Source: Lotus japonicus (taxonomy: Eukaryota; Streptophyta; Magnoliopsida; Fabales; Fabaceae). Taken from it: DNA of 64,000 nt. Under the pieces are notes generated by a model. It was given only the letters and a program-made list of their open reading frames with translations. It was not told where the DNA came from and searched no databases. The position numbers were made by a program, and so were the translations under genes. Positions 22,589-33,164 of the stretch are shown here, piece after piece (positions within the stretch are counted from its first letter, which is position 1; each line of letters opens with the position of its first letter). The DNA lies in contig NC_080042.1 in assembly GCF_012489685.1 (NCBI RefSeq), forward strand, positions 21,032,150-21,096,149, given 5' to 3'.

Positions 22589-23917
22589 TGATGACCGTAT
22601 TTTAGTAGTGTTTTTAGGGTCATTTCTTTGGTTGTTTTGAGTCTTTTTGTTGAGTCTCATGTAGTGTTTCATGCATTCTCATGCATTTTTATTCTTTTCT
22701 TTAGTTTTTATTTCGTTTTGGTAATTTAGTAGATTTATAGGTAGTTTTCTTGCATTTTAAGTAAGGTTTAGGATTTGCATGGTTTTGTTGTGTTTTATGA
22801 AGGACTTCTTGTGCTAATGAGCTCTTGGAGCTTCTAGAATCTTCCTTGTCTTGTTGGTTAGGTTTGGAGAGCAGAAACTGAAGGAGAAAGAAGGCCAAGA
22901 AGCATGGAATTGATGAAGAACATAAAGAGGGTTGAAAAGAGGAGTTTCAGAAGCCAAAAAGTCATTTTCAGGCGAGCTTGAGCGCCTAGGCGCTGGGAAT
23001 GGGCGCCTAGGCGCCAATAGGGTCAGAGAGCATGTTTTTCAACATGCAATTGGCGCTCAGGCGCTCTGAATTGGCGCCTGAGCGCCCAGTTTCGTTCATT
23101 TTGCCTATAAATAAGGCTTAGGCCAATTTCTTACATACATTTGGACATTTTACTCATTTTTGATCAAGTTTGAGAGCTGAGGAGAACTTTGGGGCCAAGG
23201 GAGGCTTCCAACTTGTATTTTTCTCAGGTTTTCTTTACATTTCCTTTATGAATTCACTAGCCATGAGTGGCTAGTTTACTTTTTGCTTTGGGTTAAGAGA
23301 TTCTATGAAATTTTAGTTTGTTAATTCCTATCTCTATGCATGAGTCTTGATTTAATCTTGTATTTCAATTCCTTATTGCATGCTTAGCTTTGGTGCACCT
23401 TTGCTATAGGCTAGATTATAATTGAATGGAAATTTGTTATGATTTAGGGACATGAATTGGAATAGATCCTTCTATACTTGCTTCTAGGAATAGAGTGAGG
23501 GTAGGGTTTTGTTGGCCTGAACATACATGCTTTATTACCTCTTATGAATGTTTAAGTACACAAGGAATTGGGCTTATCTTTCAGTTTGAGAGAATTACTT
23601 TTGTGAGGAATCAACTAGTAAGTACATAGGCTATAACAACAAGAGATAAATCAAGATATCACATGCATAGGATAGGTGGACTAAAATGGATTAGATGATC
23701 AAAAACCCAAGGCAATTTTCCATCATTGTTATTTACATCATTTTCAACATTGCTCTTTTGCAAAACGTTTGTCACAATCAACCAAAACCAATTTCTGAAT
23801 TTTACTGCTTTAAGAACTTGCAAACTTTAGACTTAAATCAACAATTCTCACTCACAATCCCTGTGGTTCGATATTTTAAAACCCGGAGGTATTCGTACAC
23901 TTGCGAATTGACCAACA
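22589..23917 (+). repeat. 3' LTR of Athila-like element Y
   Basis: It pairs with 15,887-17,215 and is followed by the target copy AACAC (23,918-23,922). One-base differences include a C/G at the eighth position after TGATGAC and small indels near 23,055 and 23,220. Confidence 0.92.
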
Positions 23918-26900
23918 AACACCTATTGAGGTTATGCTTTGAATGTATTTTGTTGGTTGCTGAGAATCACATGATGTTTGATGGAATGATATGAGTTTTG
24001 AACTATGTTGATCACATCATGATATTGTTATGATCACGAGTTGTATGCACCACACTTATTTACACTACCGAATGTGATCGAATGTGGAACCAAATACGGT
24101 TAGTCTACCATGGTGAAGAGTAGCGGGTGACACCTATGATTTGGTGACCCCGACTGTAAGACCCATATAGTTTACATGTTAAATCAACTAGTTATTTATC
24201 GGTTGATCGAGGCCGTACCCGATGCAAATTATGAATTAAGAAAACAAAATTTTAGTACTAGGAAGTGATTCCTAGGTCATTTCTCAAGGATTACCAATCA
24301 AGCAAAGGTTCAACACTTAAAACACACGCACACAAAAGGGGGGGGGGCGGGGTTGTGATTTGGTTGCAGTAAGCAAGCATAAAATAATGAGTTGATTAAC
24401 AGATTAGATTTAAACGGACAAATCCTTTTGGTTCAGTATATCACAACTCAATCATTGGTTCAACAAGTTAATTGTAAGACCCAAATTTCAGACTTGGATT
24501 TAAATAATTATTTTAATTATTTTCTAACCCAAGAGTAGAACCGGTTTAACCGCAAAATGACCTTGTAAAGGATAATGTTGTTTTGGACGACTTGATGAAG
24601 AATAACATTCAGGAAATTGCTTGAGGATAGTACTGTGTTCAGTATAAGAGTTAGAACGAGTCATTTCCACACCCGACTAAGGTCGAGAGTGTCTGAAAAA
24701 GGCTATTTCCGCTCTTAAAGCATTGTTTAATCGAAATTCAAAATCCTTGGAAAAATAAGAAGTTCTCTCTATTTTTCCCTCGACCAGCATTTCATTTCAG
24801 AACTTTGGACTGTACGTACGATAGGTTTCACTTCTCGGAAGTCCGACGACGCTAAATTCTTTTCTCTCAAGACTTTAAATTCCAACACTGAATGAAGACT
24901 TTTTCTATTCGGAGCTCCTAACGAAGTTTCCATCCGCGATGCCAGATTTCTTTCGACGTTTCCAACCTTTCTTCAAAAGGAAGTTTTGTCTTCCGACTTT
25001 CACAGCAAAAAGTAGTTTTTCGGGGCAATTTAACTTACACCGCTTTTGGATCGTTTCTTCAAATTCAAGAGACTTGTTTTGATTTCTGGAATTCTGTCGC
25101 CGGAATCTCGCTTAGAAATCACAGATGAACGTACTGCAAAAATCGGAATCGCGAAATATTCATTTTCCCGCGATTTCACTCTCCTATAAATAGAAGAAAA
25201 ACACAAAATATCTCCCATTCCCACCATTTGAGGCCGCGAGCTTGAGGAGAGGAAGGAGAGGAGAGAACTTCGCCGTTTCTTGACCGATCTTAGTGCTGTT
25301 CGTTGCTACTTCGCAACATCGAGGTACTCTTGCTTATTCTTACCTCTGATCATTCTTTTTATCGGGTTTCTTTATCTCTTTCTGAGCTCAAAGTTTCGAG
25401 TTTTTCGTAAAATTGTTTGATTTTCCCGATTTTTCTTTTGAACTACCTTCTATAATTTCCCAACAAGCTAAATCATTCGCCGATGCGCGCCGATTTCGAT
25501 CGAGTCGCCAAAGATATGAAAAACTGTGTAAAAACCCATTTACACACATATTGAAACTTTATCTTTGAAAAGCCACAATCCGACTTAGTGCCCTTAGGAT
25601 TAGTTGCTATAAATGTTGTTGTGAACGACCCCATCAAATTTTTTTTTCAAAGTTTCGACTTTGAGTTTTTGAACCTTAATTTTGGACCAAAGTGCCCCTA
25701 ACTAGTCGTATATCGACCTGCTCGTTCTAAAATTTTTCCGACAGTTTCTTTACCCTAGTTTTACCCTAAAACTACCTAGGAATTAAATTAGATCGAAGAA
25801 AAAAAGCGCCGAAACGCTAAATTGGAGAGTGGCCGAGACCTATTTGTGTTAGGACAGTGATGTAAGACCCAAGATTTTAAGCTTAGGATCAGTGGAAGAG
25901 ATTTCCATTTACGATTAGGCTTGATGTATCGTGAAAGGAAACCTGAACAAGAGTTTACCAAATGAAATAAATTTATGAAGGAGAAAGTTCAGGAAAAGTC
26001 AAAGGATCGTATCGAAGTCGATAAAAGTTATAGCACGATCGTTATACGCTTAAACCTAGGTCAGAAACCCTAGTATATAGCTAATTTTCACTTTTAGGCA
26101 CGACGGAAGTTAATTCCAAAAATCTTCAGAGAAATGTTAGAACTTCTCTTTTTCCATATATCACAATCGTTTCGAGGCGAAACTCTAGGATCTACGAACG
26201 TCCGATTCCAATCATCGGAAGTTTGCCGAAACCGAATCCCTGGTATTTCAAAACCCTAGAATTTCTCGTCAATGAAGACTTTTTCTATTCAGAGCTTCAA
26301 ATGAATATTCCACACGCGTACACCCATTTCTCCCTATGATTTCAATCTTTCTTTAGAAGGAAGTTTTCTATTCCGACATTCGATGCAAAAAGCAACTTAT
26401 CGGGTAAAATAGTTTTATACCGACTATGCATTAGTTGCCAAAAATACAAGGAGACCTCTTTATGGTTTTGGAATTCTTTTGCCAAAACATATCTATTAAT
26501 TCACGGAGAATGACGCCGGAAAAATCAGATTAGCGAAACTTTCATTTTCCCGCGATTTGCCATCTTCTATATATAGCAAGCAAGTGAGAAGAAATCACAA
26601 AACTCCACCATTTTCAACCCATTCAAGGCCGCGAGTTTGCATAGGAGAGGAGGAGGAGAGATTTTCTTCATTTCTTGCTTGATCGTCGATCAATCAGTTG
26701 CTACTTCAAGGCTTCGAGGTATAGTCGCTAATCCTTACCTCTGATCGCTTTTTCCATAGCTTTTCTGTAGAGTTTTCTGAGCGGATAGTTTATGGGTTTT
26801 TGCAAAACTATCCTGAATCTTTCATTTCTGATTCTAAACCTCTTCTATATGTGCCCAAGATCACTTCTGCCGGATTAGATTTTCCGTTATGTCGCCGGAA

Positions 26901-28172
26901 TTCCGCCGGAATCAATTTTAGCCTTAAATACCCATTTTTGGAGTTTTTGAGGTAAAGCTTCAACCTTTAGGCTGAAAACTATCGCCTTAGCTTAGTGCTA
27001 GTAGGATTAGTTGTCATAAACGTCGTTGGTGACGTCCCTGCAAAATTTTATTTTTGGGATTTCAGTTTTGAAAATCCTAAGTTAAAAATCATGACCAAAA
27101 TACCCCTGCGACAGTTTTTGATCCGATAATTTTTCCGAGTTCAGAATACCCTTAGTTACGGCTTATGAAAGCATAGGAACCAAGTTTGATCGAAGAAAAA
27201 TCGAGCCCCATAATTACCTAAAGTGGCCGAGCCCTATTAAGGGGGAGGAGGAAAATTTCCTTTTCCGAAAACTTGTCTTTCGCGCTAGGTTATCGTACCT
27301 TAGAGTATAGATTACTTCGTGTAACCTTAGTAAGTATCGATAGCTTAGTTTTCGATAGATTCTGATAGTATTTCTGTGACTTTGCTTTAAAGGAACTTTT
27401 GAGGAATTTCCTGAGGAGCAACGCTTTGCTTGTGAGGAAGAGTTAGAAGATAATCCTGGAGAATCTGCAGGTGAGGGCTTCTCACTGAATCTCTAGTTAA
27501 TGCCTAGGGTCGATGTTTCGACATTGTTTACTGTTTATGCACTGGAATTGTGTGTGATTGGAAAATGTTTTCTGAGGCTTCGGCTGACAATGTAGATGAT
27601 TCATCTACTGAATGTTTTTGAGATTGACTTACATGCTATGTGCTATGTGGGTAATCTAGGATGTGTGGTGCATGCTTTATATGCTAAGTGCTAAGTGTTT
27701 ATGATGCGATTTATTGATATATGACATGTTGTTGATTGTGATGATTTAAATATGCTCTGTACTGGAATCTGAGATTCTGAATGGTGAGAATAGCGGGCAG
27801 GTCATGCCGATTTTATTTTGAGAGTTTTGAGAAAGTTTGATAGGACGAACGAGGTTCGGGCCTTAATTTTGCTTAGTGGATCGAGACATCCTCTGGAAGC
27901 GACTTGGGATTGGGAGATCCTGCAAATGTATAAGACTTGCGATAAGACGAAATGGAATCTATTTTATAAAGAAAATTCATAAGACCTTAAATAACCTCAA
28001 AATCTTTAAGTAATGATAACAACCTCGAAGGAAGGCATTGGAAGTCAAGTCATAGTTTTGGAAAAACGAGGAGTGTCGTCGGATCCAAGTGTTGAGGAGT
28101 TTGGTAAGTTCTGAGTATGTTGGTACTCCTTCGCTCGTTGAGCAGTTTGTTAGCCATCCAAGGGATGAGCCG

Positions 28173-28425
28173 AGAAGCTTCACTGAGGCGTGAGACCTTG
28201 TGAATGCGGGATACTCCACTGAGGCGTGAGACCTTGTGGAAAGCATGGATCTTCACTGAGGCGTGAGACCTCGTGAACAGCATGAAGCTTCACTGAGGCG
28301 TGAGACCTTGTGAATGCGGGATACTCCACTGAGGCGTGAGACCTTGTGGAAAGCATGGAACTCCACTGAGGCGTGAGACCTTGTGAGAGCATGAAACTTC
28401 ACTGAAGCGTGAGACTTCGTGAGAG
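28173..28425 (+). repeat. hairpin-type tandem repeat, 7 units of about 36 bp
   Basis: Units share CACTGAGGCGTGAGACC and a TGTGA or CGTGA end. A two- to three-unit higher-order pattern is visible (GATACTCCACTGAGG recurs). Copy 1 of the same LTR has three units, so the block expanded or contracted after the copies separated. Confidence 0.85.
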
Positions 28426-28605
28426 CATTGATGACCCGAAGAGTCATCGTGAGTGGTTGCACTCATTTTATGATTATTGTATTTTGTCGCAGAATCGACT
28501 TTACCTTAGGGTAAGCTTTTAGAAAATTTAATTTACCTAGAACACGTGGCGACGTGTCGAGTGAGATCGGAGACGTTGGTTGACTAATCATCCTGCATTC
28601 ATGCA

Positions 28606-28875
28606 ACATTAATGGGGTATTAACACAAGACGTACTCTGGACCTCGTCGGATTCCAAAATGGTCATAAGACCCGGATTTCCGTGATAGAGCGTCTGTAGA
28701 CGTCTCTTGTAGCAGACCGAAATGGCAGACCTACGGGTTACGGCTGATCTGACTACCGTTGTTGTTGGAGGGAGAGGCACGCGGGCCGAAATGGCACCAC
28801 CGTGGCTGGTGAAGGGCTGATCCGTTGATGTCCATCCGTTCCGGATTGCATATTGGTTGACTGGGTTAACCTGCA
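28606..28875 (+). repeat. 270-bp filler of other LTR origin at the left edge of element C
   Basis: This stretch matches neither family-A LTR sequence nor the start of LTR C. It contains GACGTACTCTGGACCTCGTC and CAGACCGAAATGGCAGACC, words I associate with other chromovirus-type LTRs. It joins LTR C near ACCTG/CATTTTCAG, where the first 10-12 bases of LTR C (TGTAAGACCTGG in the other LTR) are lost. Confidence 0.5.
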
Positions 28876-31800
28876 TTTTCAGAACAAGTTAAGTTTCCGA
28901 CTCACACGTAGAATCAGTGTAAGCGTGACAGGAGTTTGACATTTGAGAAAGATTAATGAAGAAGAAAGTTCAGGAATTGCTTGAGGAATGTGGCGTAGTT
29001 GTTTTCGGAGTTAGTGCGAGTCGTCTGCACACCTGCCTTATGGCGAGCGTGTCCAGAATAGGCTATTTCGCTCTTAAAGCAACGTTTTGAGTGAGATTTC
29101 GAACTCTTGGAAAATTTAAAGATTCTCTTTATTTTTCCATCGACCAGCGTTTCATTTCGGAACTCTGGACTGTACGCACGATAGGTTTCACTTTTCGGAT
29201 GTCCGCCGACGCTAATTTCTTTGCTTCGAAACCCTATTTTCGAGCAATGGATGAAGACTTTTTCTATTCGGGACTTCTAACGAAGATTCCGTCCACGTTG
29301 CCAGATTTGTTTCGACGTTTCCAATCTTTCTTCAGAAGGAAGTTTTGTCGTCCGGCGATCACAGCAAAAAGTAGTTTTTCGAGACAGATTTAACTTACAC
29401 CGCTTTTGAGATTTTCGATATCGTTTTTCGCATATCATAGATATTTGTTTTGAGTTCTGGATTTCTGACGCCAGAATCTCTCTTAGAATTCCTTGGTGAA
29501 CGTGCTGCAAAAATCGGAATCGCGAAATTTTCATTTTCCCGGGATTTCGCCCGCCTATAAATAGGCGAAAAAGCAAAATATCTTTCATTTTCCTCCATTA
29601 GTGGCCCAAATTCGTGGAGAGCAAGGGGGGAGGAGATTTTCGCGAAAACTTGACCAATCTTCGTGCAGTTCGTCCCTGCTTCTAGGTATCGAGGTAACTA
29701 ACACGATTCCTACCTCTGATTGTTGTTTCTGTTGCGTTTCTGAAGTCGTTTCTGTGCTCACAGTTTTGAGCTTTTTCTAAAATTGTCCGTTTTCTTCGAT
29801 TTCTTGCTTGGGTTATGTTCTCAAGGTTCCCATGAGCCTAAAACCTCTGTCAGTAAACGCTGATTGTGATCCAGTTGTCCAGGATCTGAAAAACTGTTTC
29901 AAAACCCTTTTTGTCTCACATTTCGAAACTTTATTGTCAAAAAGACTTAATCTGACTTCGTGCCTTTAGGATTTGTTGTCACGGATTTCATGAGGATCAT
30001 TGCTGTCAAATTTGTTTTCAGAACTGATAACTTTGAAGTTTTGAGCCTTTATTTTGGACCAAAATGCCCCTGGATAGTCATATTTCGACCCGATTGTCCG
30101 AAAATTGTTCCGACAGTTTCTTTGCCTTAGTTTTATCCTAAAACTACCTTGTGAATTGATTTGATCAAAGAAAAAGAGCCGAAGCCCTTTTTCCTTTGTG
30201 GCCGTGACCTTGTAGTGTTGGGGAGGGAGTTTTCGTTTTCGAAAACTTGTCTTTTCGTACCTGATTGTCCTATTCTGAAGCTTTAGTGCTTTGTCTATCG
30301 TTTATGTATTGTTTTGCGATCGAACTAATCGATTTTGTTTGGGTTCTGCTTTGTTTTTCTCCGAGGTTCAGTTGAAGGAACTTTGGAAGGTTCGGAGCAC
30401 TTGAGTGAAGGAGCTTGTGATTTCGAAGCTGGATCAGCTCGAGGTTAGGGCAACTTGCTATATTTAACTATGATTGCATGATAGGCGTCGATAAACTCGA
30501 CCTATGCTTTATCTGATGTTGTATATGATGATGATTTCTTGTTATGATTGTTTCATAACTTATGATATTGATGATGTGTTGAATTGAGCGTTTTGACGCA
30601 ACTTCGGAGTGGAGGTTCATTGATCCGGTGATCTTTGACATTTCGGGTTGGATGAACAAACCTAGGCAAGTCCAAATGTGGGGTTTGAGACTTAGCCATT
30701 TGTTGGGATTCGTTGGAATTCCTAGACTTTCCCCGGGAAATGTATTTTGGGTGGTTGATTTTTGGAAACTTAGAATGATAGAGCTTTCGAAAAATAAAGA
30801 CTTGGGAAACTTAGACTTTGAGAAATAAACTCATAATTTGACTAATTTGAATTGAAATCATTTTTATTAACGTTTAAGCATAGGAGAACTGAAGGGGAAA
30901 AATATTTACGAAAGGCGGGGGAAAAGTCGACCTTTGTTGTGGGTTTGGAGAGTTATCGGAATTGGGAAAGCCACTAAGGTGAGCTATGGTGATGATTGAA
31001 AGTCACCGAGTACGTTAGTACTCTTGGGGAAGTGTTATGGAGCCGTGTTGTATTGACCGACACCTAGTGCTCTTGTTGTTTGGGCTGTGTTGTATTGACC
31101 GACACTAGACCCTCGTGTAATCTTGTTGGTGGAGTTGTGTTGTATTGACCGACACTAACTCTTGGGTTGTTTTGAGTTTGGGTCGGAGCAGTTTGTTGTT
31201 TGGCTATCTAAAGGATAAGCCGGGGGAACTATAAGTTTCCAAGTACATTGGTACTCCTTCGCTCGTTGAGCAGTTTATTTAGCCATCCAAAGGATGAGCC
31301 GGGAAGCTTCACTGAGGCGTGAGACTGCGTGAAAGCATGGAACTTCACTGAAGCGTGAGACTTCGTGAAAGTGAGTAAGCTTCACTGACGCGTGAGACTT
31401 CGTGAAAGCAGAAACTTCACTGAGGCGGGAGACCTCGTGGAGACGGGAACCTTCGCTGAAACGGGAGACTTTGCGGAGGCGTACACCTTTGCTGAAGCGG
31501 GAGACTTTGCGGAGGCGTGCAACTTCACTGAAGCGTGAGACTTCGTGAAGGCGCGAAACTTTACTGAAGCGTGAGACTTCGTGAATGTGTGAGATTTCAC
31601 TGAAGCGTGAGACTTCGTGAAAGCGTAAGACCCCATTGAAGCGTGAGACTTCATGGAAGCATGAGATTTCATCGTCGTTTACCCTAGGGCAACGACAGGG
31701 AACATTGGTTTAGTTGGATACGTGTGTGTTGGGAGGACGATACATTGTTTGACTAACCTTATCACCTAACTTCATATGTTGAGATTATGATGATTTGATG

Positions 31801-32627
31801 TTGATGAACATCGTTAGGTATTAATGATTGAACTGTGTAGGAGATTCGAGAACATGCTATGTATATACCTTAGAGTAGGCAATACATAACTTATATGTAT
31901 ATATATACAACATATGTATATATCCCCTTTATCACAAGTTGATTGTATATCTATTGTATTCTGTAAGTTGACCCTAGCGCCTTGGCTTTGTTTGTATGTT
32001 TGTGTTTGGGCGGTCGGCCTGCTGCCAGGCGTCTGTCAGCCGGTTCGTGATGATTCGTTGTGCGGGAAAGACCCGGAGCGGAACGACTATTACTGAAGCT
32101 TTCGACGAGGACCCGGACTTCATGCCTGATCGAGGGAGGGTCGATGATAGTAGTGTGGGGTATGGGTGGTTAGAGTCTTTTGGAGTTGGTTGTTACTGTA
32201 ATAGCTCTGATTCGTTTTGCTTTTGGGACAGGGTAGGTTCCCGATGCATGGCTTTTTGTGTGGTTCTCTTACGGAGGGATCACAGTGAGTCAGTCGGACC
32301 ATAGGGGTCTTTGCTTAGGCCATTTTGAGGCCGACTTTCTCCTACTGGTTTGTAATTATACTTTTTCTCACTCACACTTCTGGATCTGTAAATATTTGCC
32401 TACGGGCACACTACTTTGGAGTCACTGCGAGTGTGTGTGACGTGGAAGTGCAGCTGAGGCTGTACATGTTTATATTTGATGTATATTGGTTAGTTTAGTA
32501 GTTGAGTTTTGTCTTTACTTCTTTATCGTTTTGATTTAAAGGAAAGAAAACGAAAAAAAATTACCTGTTTTCCGCGTAAAGATTATTTTTGGTTACTAAA
32601 GTGACACCTGGAAATCGGGGTGTTACA
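28876..32627 (+). repeat. 5' LTR of element C (first ~12 bases missing)
   Basis: It aligns base for base with 35,539-39,291 apart from about seventeen differences and one indel. TATAAATA sits inside a GCCTATAAATAGGC palindrome at 29,553-29,566. GTGTTGTATTGACCGACAC is repeated three times (31,045, 31,086, 31,137). It ends CGGGGTGTTACA at 32,627. Confidence 0.9.
31303..31675 (+). repeat. hairpin-type tandem repeat, about 10 units of 36 bp (LTR C copy 1)
   Basis: Units of the form ACTTCACTGAAGCGTGAGAC plus TTCGTGAA and a 6- to 8-base variable end repeat every 36 bases. The minus strand can be read as a 12-residue repeat (KSHASVKFRAFT), which follows from the period and is not evidence of a gene. 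The matching block of the 3' LTR is at 37,967-38,339. Confidence 0.9.
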
Positions 32628-33164
32628 TTGAGGTTTCAAGCTTTGGTTGAGAAGGCCACCGAGGTGGAACTGATGAAGAATAGGAGGATGGACCGGGCTG
32701 GAACTGGGGGACCAATGAGGTCGAGTTCCCGGAGCTATCAAGGAAAAGGAAAGTTTCAGATGAAGAAGCCTTATCAGCGTCCTGTGGGGGAAAGGTTTAC
32801 CCCAGGATCGTACAAGCCTATGGTTACGGCTGCTGCTGGAGGAACGGGAAACCAGATTGCAATCCAAGATGTGAAATGCTTCAGGTGTGGAAAGTTGGGA
32901 CAATATGCAAGTGCGTGCTCAGAACCGAGGCCCAAGTGTTTCAACTGCAACCAACCGGGGCACAACGCCAGTCAGTGTAGGGCACCCAAGGCGGAGCCGT
33001 CTGTCAATGCTGCAAGGGGAAAGCGCCCTGCTGCTAGAGGAAGGGTTTATATCATGGACGGTGAAGGAGCTGAGGGGTTAGCCAGAGGTGAGTGCAAGAA
33101 CGATGGTAACCTTCTAACTATTCTTTCTCATTCTAGTACAACATGCTCATCATTACTCTCGTAG
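32628..33164 (+). pseudogene. gag C-terminus and protease start of element C
   Basis: The frame runs uninterrupted from inside the 5' LTR, so its real start is missing. It encodes a basic, Gly/Ser-rich nucleocapsid region with two knuckles: CFRCGKLGQYASAC, where the usual His is Gln, and CFNCNQPGHNASQC, which keeps C-x2-C-x4-H-x4-C. After that, the place where a Tekay-like protease would show an Asp-Ser-Gly active site reads HSS (LTILSHSSTTCSS), and a stop follows at 33,162-33,164. One zinc ligand and the catalytic aspartate are therefore lost. Confidence 0.75.

Larger units (their letters stand above)
15887..23917 (+). mobile_element. complete Athila-like LTR retrotransposon (Y), non-autonomous, recent
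   Basis: Two LTRs of equal length (1,329 bp; 15,887-17,215 and 22,589-23,917) start TGATGACC and end GACCAACA. The element is flanked by AACAC at 15,882-15,886 and 23,918-23,922. A primer-binding site follows the first LTR. One long gag-protease frame and a broken third ORF are present, while reverse transcriptase, RNase H and integrase are absent. By eye the LTRs differ by about seven substitutions and two one-base indels, so the insertion is young. The gag type, primer-binding site and third ORF place it with Athila-like Ty3/gypsy elements. It must rely on enzymes from a relative. Confidence 0.93.
13909..24153 (+). mobile_element. LTR E, chromovirus-like, split by the Athila-like element
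   Basis: A TG start, TGTAAGACATG at 13,909, resembles the TGTAAGACC start of LTR families A, B and C. The sequence continues to 15,886 and resumes at 23,923 after the nested element, up to where another TGTAAGACC start begins near 24,154. It contains a GA-rich leader (14,560-14,600) and a GAGGTAAGGGCACTTCGAG phrase near 15,280 at the place where A-C carry similar words. No CA end, target duplication or coding region was found, so it is probably a truncated LTR. Confidence 0.5.

Noticed and set aside
29091..29598. Frames of 67-103 codons repeated identically in both LTRs of element C
   Set aside because: Identity merely reflects the LTR duplication; frames are open on both strands and match no family.
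31303..31675. CRISPR-like array (36-bp units with hairpin cores, also at 37,967-38,339, 28,173-28,425 and 6301-6407)
   Set aside because: The whole unit repeats, with no unique spacers, and the block lies inside plant LTRs. It is a minisatellite.
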